DNA from: Micromonospora sp. CB01531
GTDB taxonomy: Bacteria > Actinomycetota > Actinomycetes > Mycobacteriales > Micromonosporaceae
Reading direction: 5' to 3'
Length of the DNA stretch: 35,844 nt
NCBI RefSeq assembly: GCF_001905095.1
Contig: NZ_LWLS01000110.1
Span: 4,795 to 40,638 of the forward strand
How positions within the stretch are numbered: position 1 is the first letter of the stretch; each line of letters starts with the position of its first letter. A model generated the notes under the pieces. It was not told the DNA's origin. It saw only the letters and a program-made list of their open reading frames with translations, and searched no databases. Made by a program: the position numbers and the translations under genes. Below are positions 9,430-16,861 of this stretch, piece by piece.

Positions 9430-9984
9430 CTAGACCTCCAGCCGCAGTCCGGCCCATCGGTCGAGCCATCCCTTGACCTCCACGCGGCGCTGTACCTTCG
9501 CGCGGCCGGCTGCGTTGTCGAAGGCTGGAGAGGGGCGGACAACCATTCCCACAAGGTCAGCCAGCCCATGGCAGGACACCAGGCGAACAGAGTCACCCCG
9601 CAGCGTGACCGCGACGCACGTTGCCGTTTCGGGCCAGCGCGATATCGCGTCCAAGGCGGACGTGTAGGCCTCATCGCCATTGCGCAGATGCATCCGTGCT
9701 TGATTACGAATCTCCCACGGCACCCCAGGCAGGGCCACCATGGCTTGGGCTTCGGCGCGTGCATCCTCGCGTGGGTCCAGCTTCTCCGGGTCGAAGTAGG
9801 CGACATCCACGTCGCGCTCCGGCGAGACCGGGAGATTGCTGATCGCGTCCCAGACGCGGTTGCGTACGAAGCCGGCACCGATCCACCAGTCCGATAATCC
9901 AAGGTCGGCCGTAGCCCGAAGGACTCTCATTGCTCCCGGGTCTGACTCGATTACGCCCACAACGTCCTGCGCGCTCATGACCAC
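9430..9984 (-). CDS. nucleotidyltransferase-family protein (PF06042/DUF925-like)
   Basis: The 184-residue product shows the family's typical opening, LGLSDWWIGAGFVRNRVWD, followed by the acidic nucleotidyltransferase pattern RDVDVAYFDP. It has WEIRNQARMH in the middle and ends in a basic, Trp-containing tail (VKGWLDRWAGL). The family has a polymerase beta-like fold; the substrate is not known. I use GTG 9984 because AGGG lies seven bases upstream; ATG 9978 in the same frame is a fair alternative. The gene stands alone among gene scraps and may have arrived with them. The bases immediately after its stop belong to a different, broken gene, so its exact C-terminus may be altered. Confidence 0.8.
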   Translation of the reverse strand: MVMSAQDVVGVIESDPGAMRVLRATADLGLSDWWIGAGFVRNRVWDAISNLPVSPERDVDVAYFDPEKLDPREDARAEAQAMVALPGVPWEIRNQARMHLRNGDEAYTSALDAISRWPETATCVAVTLRGDSVRLVSCHGLADLVGMVVRPSPAFDNAAGRAKVQRRVEVKGWLDRWAGLRLEV

Positions 9985-10179
9985 CCAGGGACCCTAGACC
10001 GACGGACGTACGCACCGCTTGCGAGGCGGGGCTGAGGGCAGAGCGAAGTCTGTCACCGACGTGCTTCGCGCCGGCGCCAGCGCGGCAGGGTTCATCTCCG
10101 CTCAATGATCGGCGACGTCCCATGCCATTAAGCCTCGTGGCCCACCGCTACCGGCAACAGCGATCGGCCGCCGGGCGGC

Positions 10180-10227
10180 ACCTTCGGTCTACCCTCGCGG
10201 TACGACGGGCGCTGCGGCACCGAAGGT
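10180..10227. repeat. 9-bp perfect inverted repeat with 30-base spacer
   Basis: ACCTTCGGT at 10180-10188 is matched by ACCGAAGGT at 10219-10227. It lies in the gene-poor stretch between the nucleotidyltransferase and the kinase. It could be a folded RNA, an old element end or chance; no T run follows. Apart from this and the two remnants listed below, I see nothing convincing in 9985-10544. Confidence 0.35.
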
Positions 10228-10271
10228 CGGCATGACGATCAGCATCCGAACACCAACGCGATGTCGTCGTG

Positions 10272-10422
10272 ATGGACCCCGACCGGTTCTTGACCGCAGC
10301 ACGGTAGGCACTGCTCGCCCGCAACCCGGGCCTGACCGACGCCGCGGCAGCCGAGGCGGTGGCCGACGTCTACGACGCCGTACACGCTCGCCCAAGGCAA
10401 CGGCGAGCAGCTGATCGGCTGA
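10272..10422 (+). pseudogene. broken small hypothetical gene
   Basis: From ATG 10272 the DNA reads MDPDRFLTAAR, then a TAG at 10305, then ALLARNPGLTDAAAAEAVADVYDA in the same frame. With a one-base shift near 10379 it continues YTLAQGNGEQLIG to TGA at 10420. The joined reading looks like one small helical actinobacterial protein of about 49 residues, carrying one nonsense change and one frameshift. I do not recognise its function, and the reconstruction is inference. Confidence 0.35.
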
Positions 10423-10460
10423 GCACGGGACCTCTTTGCCTGAGGGGATCTGACCTGACC

Positions 10461-10545
10461 ATGCCGAAGCAGTAGCCGATACCTGCGGGAGCCAGCGGTG
10501 CGCCTGGTGCTGGAGCAGCGGGTCGATCTAGGCCACCTCGGCGTC
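10461..10545 (+). mobile_element. remnant of an IS3-family transposase OrfA start
   Basis: ATG 10461 opens MPKQ followed by a stop. One frame over, the DNA reads RRYLREPAVRLVLEQRVDL, the usual start of the helix-turn-helix OrfA of IS3-family elements (pattern MPK..Y...R..AVR.VL...). Nothing beyond about 28 codons survives, because the sequence runs into the 3' end of the kinase gene. The frame break and truncation show that it is dead. Confidence 0.5.
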
Positions 10546-12044
10546 TACCGCAGGTCGGCGGCGATCCGGTCGGCGTCGGCGGTCAGGGCGTCGTAGCCGT
10601 CGGCGGTGAGCTTGCCGTCGCGTCGCAGGTCGCCGAGCTTTTCGCGCAGCTTCTTGAGCTGGTCCTCGGCCTGGTCTGGGTCGTTTTCGGTAATCTCCTT
10701 TGCGATCGCGTCGACCTTGGTGTGCAGGTCTTTTGCGGCGTCCGGGTTCAACCGACCGGCTTCCACCTGATCCCGGATCGACCGTCGCATGCCGGCGATC
10801 GGGTCAGCGGGTGGAGTGGGGCTCGGCCTACGGGAGGTGGCCCGAGGGCTCGGTGTGGGGCTGGCCGGGCTGCGGGCGGCGGACGCGACGGTGCGTAGCG
10901 TCGGCGTGGCAGGCGCGACGGTGAGCGGCACGGCCGGCACGCGGGGCGCCACGGCGGTGGCGGCCGATGCCGGTGGCGTGGTCGGCCCCGCGACCGAGGT
11001 GTGGTCGTCGCGGTCGAGCAGCGTGACGCCGGCCAGGGCGAGCAGCGCGACGCCGAGCACGGCCGCCGCCAGCAGCGCCTGGCGTCGATGCCGTGCCGGG
11101 CCCGGCCTGGGGCGTGCCGGGCCAACTGCGCCCCGCCTGGGCGGAAGAGCGGTCACCGGCGTGGACGGCTTCGGCCGTCCCGGGTCCGCTGGCGTGACCG
11201 ACACGAGGGGAACCGGCGTGCCGGCCCGGGGCAGCAGGGCTGCAAGGCGGTCCCGGACCTCGGGCGCGCCGGACGGCCGGTCGGCGGGATCCTTGGCCAG
11301 CAGTTCGGTGGCCAGGGCGTCCAGCTCGGCGGGTACGTCGGGCCGGCGCTCGCGCAGCGGCGGGGGTGGCTCGTTGACGTGCTGATGCAGCACGCTGAGC
11401 GGCTCGCCAGCGAACGGCGGACCGCCGGCGAGCATGGCGTAGAGGGTGCAACCCAGCCCGTACAGGTCGGTGCGGTGGTCCACCGGCTGGCCGAGGGCCT
11501 GCTCGGGCGACATGTACGAGCTGCTGCCGAGCTTGGTCGCCGGCTCGGTGAGGGTGTTCTCCCCCTCTGCCCAAGGAAGGCGGGCGATGCCGAAGTCGCA
11601 GATCTTCACGCTGCCGGTGGCGGTGACGATCAGGTTGCCCGGCTTCACGTCACGGTGCACCACCCCGGCCACGTGCGCGGCGGCGATCCCGTCGCAGGCC
11701 TGCACGGCGATCGACAACACCTGCAGGACAGTGAGCGGGCCGTCGGCGATCAGTGCCGACACGCTCCGCCCCTCCACCAGTTCCATGATCAGGTAGGAGT
11801 CGTCCTCCTCGGTGCCGAAGTCGTAGACAGCGACGATGTGCGGATGGGTCAGCCCGGCCGCCGCACGGGCCTCGCGGTCGAAGCGTTCCGCGGCCATCGG
11901 CTCCTGCAGACCCGCCGCGGTCAGCACTTTGATCGCCACCGGGCGGTCCAGGCGCAGATCGCGACCGCGCCACACCTCACCCATGCCGCCGCTGCCCAGC
12001 AGCTCCTCGGACTGGTAGCGGCCATCCAGCAGACGTCCCAGCAC
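10545..12044 (-). CDS. transmembrane Ser/Thr protein kinase (PknB-type kinase domain)
   Basis: The 499-residue product begins with a complete Hanks-type kinase domain. It shows the glycine loop GSGGMGEV (17-24), ATP-binding K39, catalytic HRDVKPGN with D132, and DFG at D150. The activation segment contains the SSYMSPEQALG stretch. A basic Pro-rich linker leads to one membrane helix near 320-345, then a Pro/Thr/Ser-rich outside stretch. The outer domain is charged and helical (about 415-499) and resembles FIMAH-type helical domains rather than PASTA repeats. It probably senses an extracellular signal and phosphorylates cytosolic targets. The start is GTG 12044. It is transcribed divergently from the small membrane protein and deacetylase-glycosyltransferase, so it may control envelope polysaccharide synthesis. 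Its last codon abuts the IS3 scrap. Confidence 0.93.
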   Translation of the reverse strand: MLGRLLDGRYQSEELLGSGGMGEVWRGRDLRLDRPVAIKVLTAAGLQEPMAAERFDREARAAAGLTHPHIVAVYDFGTEEDDSYLIMELVEGRSVSALIADGPLTVLQVLSIAVQACDGIAAAHVAGVVHRDVKPGNLIVTATGSVKICDFGIARLPWAEGENTLTEPATKLGSSSYMSPEQALGQPVDHRTDLYGLGCTLYAMLAGGPPFAGEPLSVLHQHVNEPPPPLRERRPDVPAELDALATELLAKDPADRPSGAPEVRDRLAALLPRAGTPVPLVSVTPADPGRPKPSTPVTALPPRRGAVGPARPRPGPARHRRQALLAAAVLGVALLALAGVTLLDRDDHTSVAGPTTPPASAATAVAPRVPAVPLTVAPATPTLRTVASAARSPASPTPSPRATSRRPSPTPPADPIAGMRRSIRDQVEAGRLNPDAAKDLHTKVDAIAKEITENDPDQAEDQLKKLREKLGDLRRDGKLTADGYDALTADADRIAADLR

Positions 12045-12327
12045 GGGGCCTCACTGCTCCAACCCTGCGCGCCGCTACACGGGGGGCGGTGACGCGACGG
12101 CCGGCATCGGGGTCATCGGACGAACCATCAGGAGTTCCTCACGGTGGACGGTCCCCCAAGCTGGACAACGCGCCATCGGCACCGAGGAAACGGCCGGCCG
12201 GCACCGCCCATCGATCTACCGGCCGTCGCGCGACAATCCACGAACACGCTTAATTCATTTCAAACAGTCTCTTAAAGGGTTGTAGGCGGACGGTACGGGG
12301 GTGACGAAGGCGAATCCTTTCCGCAAC

Positions 12328-12333
12328 TAAAAT
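12328..12333 (+). promoter_or_regulatory. candidate -10 box of a leaderless transcript
   Basis: TAAAAT at 12328-12333 ends seven bases before GTG 12341, and no Shine-Dalgarno lies between them. This is the geometry of actinobacterial leaderless genes, in which transcription begins at the start codon. A loose -35-like GTGACG at 12301 is spaced too widely to be convincing. The rest of the 12045-12340 gap between the divergent genes holds an AT-rich patch (12240-12285), which may carry the kinase promoter. Confidence 0.4.
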
Positions 12334-12340
12334 CCCGCGC

Positions 12341-12805
12341 GTGGATCAAACCGCCATCATTCCCGCCGTACCCGAACCACCCCCGGTCTTTGTCGATCCG
12401 AGCGGTCGGCGGCGGCGGTGGCTGCGCCGCCTCGCGTACGGCGTCGGCGTGCTCGGTGTCGGCTACACGCTGCTGGTGGGGGTGAGCTTCGCCGGCGGTC
12501 CGGCGCGTCCCGAGACCGTCTTACCGTTTGTCGAACCCACTGCGAGCCCGTCCTGGCAGCCGCCCCCCACCCTCTCGCCCGACCAGTCGCCCACCGCTGG
12601 TGCCTCCGCCAGGCCTTCGGCCCGGTCCACCTCGCCGCGTACCGCCACGCCGGCGGCCGGCTCTGGCGCAACACCCCGCCGCTCCGCGTCGGCCAGGCCG
12701 AGTGCGCCCCGGCCCTCCGTTCCGACGTCGCCGAACGCGTCGCCGAAGCCCAAGCCGGGGCCCGAATCGCCTGGCCCGACCGGGCAGGGGCCTGCCGGTG
12801 AGTGA
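12341..12805 (+). CDS. small single-pass membrane protein with Pro/Ser/Thr-rich tail
   Basis: This 154-residue protein has a short Pro-rich cytosolic N-terminus, a basic cluster (GRRRRWLRR) and one membrane helix (about residues 31-52). A disordered Pro/Ser/Thr/Ala-rich outside region of about 100 residues follows. I recognise no catalytic domain. Its stop overlaps the next gene's GTG start by eight bases (GTGAGTGA), so the two are almost surely co-translated. It may be an accessory or wall-spanning partner of the glycosyltransferase; that role is inference. Confidence 0.75.
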   Translation: MDQTAIIPAVPEPPPVFVDPSGRRRRWLRRLAYGVGVLGVGYTLLVGVSFAGGPARPETVLPFVEPTASPSWQPPPTLSPDQSPTAGASARPSARSTSPRTATPAAGSGATPRRSASARPSAPRPSVPTSPNASPKPKPGPESPGPTGQGPAGE

Positions 12806-14984
12806 CCGCAGTGGCGTGGGGCTGAAGGCCCAGCGTCACGCGCGCCGGACGTACCGGCGTATTGTGCCGCGTCCCAGTTGGACCGTGCTCGCGATGGTGT
12901 TCGTGCTGCTCGGGGGGTTGCTCTTCGTCGAGGCGTACGCCAACGCCGCTTTCGTACCCGATCACAAGGCCACCCCCAGAGGCCAGGACAACGTGCCCAC
13001 CGAGGTACGCGACGGCGGCCCCATCCTCAACGTCGGGGCCGACGGACGTACCCAGTCGCACCGCCTGCCGCCCCGCACCCTGGCGCTGACCTTCGACGAC
13101 GGGCCGGATCCACGCTGGACGCCGGAGGTGCTCCGGGTGCTGGCGCGGCACCAGGTGAAGGCAACCTTCTTCGTCCTGGGCACGCAGGTTGTCCGGCATC
13201 CTGAGCTGGCCCGGGAGATGGTGGCCGCCGGACACGAAGTCGGCGTGCACACGTTCACCCACGCCAACCTTGCCGACCTCCCCGGCTGGCGACGGCAGTT
13301 GGAGTACGAGCAGACCCAGATGGCGATCGCCAGCGCCACCGGAGTCCGGACTTCCCTTCTGCGCTTCCCGTACTCGTCGCGCGCGGACGCCTATACGGAC
13401 GGGGACTGGCCGCTGCTCCGGCAGGCCGGTGAGCTGGGCTACCTTACGGTGGTCAACGACGTCGACAGCCTGGACTGGGCGAAGCCCGGCATCGAGACGA
13501 TGATCGCCAACGCCACGCCGTCGGGATACGCGGGAGCAATCTCGCTGTGGCACGACGCCGGTGGTGACCGGTCGGGGACGATCGCCGCCCTTGACCGGTA
13601 CATCCCGCTGATGAAGGCGCGCGGTTACCGCTTCACCACCGTGACCGAGGGGCTGAACCTCGCGCTGGCCGGGGCAGGTGTTGCGGTGGCGGGGCACACC
13701 CCGGTCAGGCTCGGCGAGCGGTGGCGCGGTGACGTGCTGGCGCTGGCGGTGCGCGGTGCCGATGCCACGTTCAACGTCTTCGGTGTGCTCTTCGTGATCG
13801 TCGGGGTGCTCACGCTCGGGCGTACCGTCCTGCTGTTCCTGCTCGCCCTGCGGCACGCACGCCAGCGACGGCGTCACGACTGGTCGTGGGGTCCGCCCGT
13901 GACCGAACCGGTCTCCGTGGTCGTCCCGGCGTACAACGAGAAGGAGGGCATCGCCGCGGCGGTGCGGTCCCTGGCGGGCGGTGACCACCCCGGCGGGATC
14001 GAGGTGGTCGTGGTCGACGACGGATCCACCGACGGCACCGCCGACATCGCCGAGGCCCTCCGGCTGCCGAACGTACGCGTGGTGCGCAAGCCGAACGGGG
14101 GCAAGCCGAGCGCGTTGAACACCGGTGTCGCGTTGGCGCGGTTCAACCTGATCGTCATGGTGGACGGGGACACCATCTTCGAGCGGGACTCGGTCCGGCG
14201 ACTGGTCCAGCCGTTCGCTGATCCTCGCGTGGGTGCCGTGGCCGGCAACGTCAAGGTGGGCAACCGTGGCAGCCTGATCGCCAAGTGGCAGCACATCGAG
14301 TACGTCATCGGATTCAACCTGGATCGCCGCCTGTACGAGACCCTGCGGTGCATGCCCACCGTCCCAGGCGCGATCGGCGCGTTCCGCCGGCAGGCGCTCA
14401 ACGAGGTAGGCGGGATGACTGACGAGACGCTGGCCGAGGACACCGACATCACCATGGCGCTGGGCCGGGCCGGCTGGCACGTGGTGTACGAGGAGACGGC
14501 CCGCGCGTGGACCGAGGCGCCGACCACCCTCGGACAACTGTGGAAGCAGCGGTATCGCTGGAGCTACGGCACCATCCAGGCGATGTGGAAACACGCGGCT
14601 TCGGTCTTCGACCGGGGCGCCTCGGGTCGGTTCAGCCGGCGCTGCCTGGCCTTCCTGGCGCTGTACGGGGTGCTGCTGCCGCTCGGCGCGCCGGTGATCG
14701 ACCTGCTCGCCGTGTACGGCCTGCTCTTCCTCGACCGGACGGAGACCGTACTGGCCTGGCTGGCGATGCTTGGCCTGCAGTTCGTCACCGCGATCACGGC
14801 GTTCCGGCTCGACCGGGAGAAGCTTGGAGTGCTCTGGGCGCTTCCGCTGCAGCAGTTCGCCTATCGGCAACTGATGTACCTGGTGCTGCTCCAGTCGGTG
14901 GTCACCGCGTTGACTGGCGGCCGGCTGGGCTGGCAGAAGCTCCGCCGAACCGGGCTCGCGCCGCCAGCCCCCGGCCGTGCCTAG
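12798..14984 (+). CDS. fused polysaccharide deacetylase (NodB) / family 2 glycosyltransferase
   Basis: This is a 728-residue membrane enzyme. After one N-terminal membrane helix (about 29-50) comes an outward-facing NodB domain with TFDDGPD (D100, D101) and HTFTH (H151, H155), the metal-binding set of carbohydrate esterase family 4. A second helix follows near 325-350. The processive GT2 domain then shows VVVPAYNE, VVDDGSTDGT, MVDGD, AEDTD and QRYRW, as in cellulose, chitin and hyaluronan synthases. Several membrane helices close the protein. It probably polymerises and exports a beta-linked glycan and removes acetyl groups from it outside. The frame is open from 12528, but GTG 12798 overlaps the previous gene, has GGGCAGGGG upstream and gives a sensible membrane start. 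The polymer is unknown; an N-acetylglucosamine chain would suit the deacetylase. Confidence 0.92.
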   Translation: MSDRSGVGLKAQRHARRTYRRIVPRPSWTVLAMVFVLLGGLLFVEAYANAAFVPDHKATPRGQDNVPTEVRDGGPILNVGADGRTQSHRLPPRTLALTFDDGPDPRWTPEVLRVLARHQVKATFFVLGTQVVRHPELAREMVAAGHEVGVHTFTHANLADLPGWRRQLEYEQTQMAIASATGVRTSLLRFPYSSRADAYTDGDWPLLRQAGELGYLTVVNDVDSLDWAKPGIETMIANATPSGYAGAISLWHDAGGDRSGTIAALDRYIPLMKARGYRFTTVTEGLNLALAGAGVAVAGHTPVRLGERWRGDVLALAVRGADATFNVFGVLFVIVGVLTLGRTVLLFLLALRHARQRRRHDWSWGPPVTEPVSVVVPAYNEKEGIAAAVRSLAGGDHPGGIEVVVVDDGSTDGTADIAEALRLPNVRVVRKPNGGKPSALNTGVALARFNLIVMVDGDTIFERDSVRRLVQPFADPRVGAVAGNVKVGNRGSLIAKWQHIEYVIGFNLDRRLYETLRCMPTVPGAIGAFRRQALNEVGGMTDETLAEDTDITMALGRAGWHVVYEETARAWTEAPTTLGQLWKQRYRWSYGTIQAMWKHAASVFDRGASGRFSRRCLAFLALYGVLLPLGAPVIDLLAVYGLLFLDRTETVLAWLAMLGLQFVTAITAFRLDREKLGVLWALPLQQFAYRQLMYLVLLQSVVTALTGGRLGWQKLRRTGLAPPAPGRA

Positions 14985-15050
14985 CTGGGGGTCTGTCTCG
15001 ACGTGGGTTCCGTTCTGGCCTGGAGTTGATGATGTTGCGGCGCGTCCGGG

Positions 15051-16091
15051 TCAGCCAGCCGCGCCGCGGGCGAGCGCGAGAGCATACTCGGGCCACCAGA
15101 CCCCGCGTTCGGGTTCGCCGGGGCGGCAGGCTCCGTCGGACTCACCCGGGTACTTGATCCAGAGCAGCGCGTCGACCCGGTCGAGGCCGGGGGCGTCGGT
15201 GGGTTCCTCGCCGAGTGCCCGGCCCGGCGGGTTGCACCAGCTCGGTGCGCCGTCCGCGGTGGCGCCGGCGGCCGGGCCGTTGCCGTTGCGGCTCGTGTCG
15301 ATCACGAACCGGACATCGCCGCCAAGGGCGTCGGACAACCGGTGGCCGTACCGGACGTTGTCCCGCGTACGGATGAAGTTGGCGACGTTGAGCGCGAACC
15401 CGTCGGCGTCCCTGACGCCGGCCTGGCCCAGTGCCGTGGCCAGCGACGCAGTGTCGCTGATCCACTCGGGGTGCCCGGCATCCAGGTAAACCCGGGCCGC
15501 GCCGGTGCTCTTGAGCACGGCGACCGCGTCGCGCAGCAGCAGAAGCCGTTCCTTGAGGTTGCGGACGCACCGATCCACGGCGTCCGGGACTGCGCCGGGT
15601 TCGAGGACCACGATGACCGGCCTGCCCTTGATCCCGCCCGCCAGCTCCCGGATCCAGCGCTGGTACTCCTGGCCGGTCGCGGCTCCCCCGGAGCCCTGCC
15701 GGCCACAATCCCGGTCCGGCACGTTATGAATGACCAGGACCGGTGTCTGGCCCGCGATCGTCGCCTGGGCCAAGTAGTCGTCCACCTCCTCGCGAACCGG
15801 GGCATCGCCGCCGACCAGCCACTTCGCGCTCGGGCGGGTGCTGATCCGGCGCAGCGTCTCCGCGTCGACGACCCGGCCGGCACGCTCCCATCGGTCGACC
15901 TCCTGAGCGGCCTCGCTGTCCGGGTCCACATAAAAGACCGGCGGGGGCGGGGGCGGTGAGAACGACGCGGAGTTGCCGACCTGACGTTCCGCAGCGCCAC
16001 CGCCGCAGCTCGACAGCAACGCGATCAGTGCGACCCCGGCTGGCACAAGAGCCCAACGGCGTCGCCCGGGACGGTAAATGGTGCACACCAC
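15051..16091 (-). CDS. GH6-family (endoglucanase-like) lipoprotein
   Basis: The 346-residue product has a lipoprotein signal (LLSSCGGG, Cys29), a Pro-rich linker and a glycoside hydrolase family 6 barrel. GH6 landmarks include NVPDRDCG (D128, the probable general acid), IDTSRNGNGP, and KYPGESDG near the end (E317, D319). The second family signature normally reads EPD but here reads E164-P165-G166, so a conserved Asp is missing. It would act outside the cell on beta-1,4-glucan or a related polymer, or may only bind it. It converges on the glycosyltransferase gene, and GH6 enzymes accompany cellulose-like synthases in actinomycetes, so trimming of that polymer is a reasonable guess. The start is GTG 16091. 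Confidence 0.88.
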   Translation of the reverse strand: MVCTIYRPGRRRWALVPAGVALIALLSSCGGGAAERQVGNSASFSPPPPPPVFYVDPDSEAAQEVDRWERAGRVVDAETLRRISTRPSAKWLVGGDAPVREEVDDYLAQATIAGQTPVLVIHNVPDRDCGRQGSGGAATGQEYQRWIRELAGGIKGRPVIVVLEPGAVPDAVDRCVRNLKERLLLLRDAVAVLKSTGAARVYLDAGHPEWISDTASLATALGQAGVRDADGFALNVANFIRTRDNVRYGHRLSDALGGDVRFVIDTSRNGNGPAAGATADGAPSWCNPPGRALGEEPTDAPGLDRVDALLWIKYPGESDGACRPGEPERGVWWPEYALALARGAAG

Positions 16092-16122
16092 GGCGGTCAG
16101 GCTACCGGCGTCCGCCCCGCGG

Positions 16123-16149
16123 CTAGGAGGGCTCTCTAGGCCCTCCTGG
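16123..16149. terminator. hairpin between the VOC and GH6 genes
   Basis: AGGAGGGC (16125-16132) pairs with GCCCTCCT (16140-16147), extended by a wobble and one more pair, around a seven-base loop. It lies downstream of the VOC gene and just upstream of the GH6 gene, both on the minus strand. It may terminate the former or sit in the leader of the latter. No T run follows. Confidence 0.5.
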
Positions 16150-16246
16150 CGATGGCTCTTGATCTCCCGATGCCAGCGGCCCGTGATGTTGCCTGGGGGT
16201 CAAGGAGTCTTGGCGCGCGGTTCGGTTGAGTTTGTCTGTTGGTAAA

Positions 16247-16615
16247 TCACTTTCTCGTCACGCAGAAGGGGTGTCCAGCCGGGTCGACGAAGACGTGCCA
16301 TCGGTCGCCGCCGGGCTCAGTCTCAGGCTTGGTCGCGCCTAGCCTCAGGACCAGGGCCTCGGCCTCGTCGAGGTCGTCGACGGCGAAGTCAAGGTGGAGC
16401 TGCTGCGGTACGCGTTGGTCGGGCCAGGTCGGTGCATGGTAGTCGTCGACTCGTTGCAGACCGATGAAGAGTCCCCCATCGCCGATCAGGGCGACGAAGT
16501 CATCGCCGGATTTGGCGTCGATGTCGAGTCCAGTGGCCTGTTGGTAGAAGGCGGCCAGGGCCCTCGGATCCGGGCGGTCGAGTGTTATTGCGGTGAGCTT
16601 AAGCTGTGGGGGCAT
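16247..16615 (-). CDS. VOC-superfamily (glyoxalase/bleomycin-resistance fold) protein
   Basis: This small protein of about 122 residues has the paired beta-alpha-beta-beta-beta pattern of the vicinal oxygen chelate fold: LTAITLDRPDPRALAAFY at the start, QQLHLDFAVDDLDEAE in the middle and FVDPAGHPFCVT at the end. The family includes dioxygenases, isomerases and drug-binding proteins; the substrate here cannot be read from sequence. ATG 16615 is preceded by AGGCGGAG with good spacing, so I prefer it to the in-frame TTG at 16621. It stands alone and is not obviously tied to the rhodopsin pair upstream. Confidence 0.85.
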   Translation of the reverse strand: MPPQLKLTAITLDRPDPRALAAFYQQATGLDIDAKSGDDFVALIGDGGLFIGLQRVDDYHAPTWPDQRVPQQLHLDFAVDDLDEAEALVLRLGATKPETEPGGDRWHVFVDPAGHPFCVTRK

Positions 16616-16812
16616 CGGCAACTCCGCCTTCGCCGGGAGGGACGTCTCGGGTCCGAAGCTGTTGACCGCAGCAGCCTAAGCTGTCGTCGCCGTGCAGAGC
16701 TCAAGCCCGATCCGACCTGCTCGCCGAGAGTTCACACCGATAGGCGACACATGCTTGACCCTTCCTGATCGGGAAGCTCATGGACGGTCCGTACCGCAGG
16801 AAACTGACATCA

Positions 16813-16850
16813 GGCGGTGCAACTTTGCCGTGCGGCGGAGTCGCACCGCC
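16813..16850 (-). terminator. hairpin after the Blh-type gene
   Basis: GGCGGTGC (16813-16820) and GCACCGCC (16843-16850) form an 8-bp perfect stem with a 22-base loop. It begins 12 bases past the stop of the carotene-cleaving enzyme on the minus strand and is a likely end of the rhodopsin operon. Confidence 0.5.
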
Positions 16851-16861
16851 AATTCGGCCCA

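Noticed and set aside
12357..14870. 837-codon minus-strand open frame opposite the deacetylase-glycosyltransferase
   Set aside because: The plus strand carries all catalytic motifs of two known families; the antisense frame has none.
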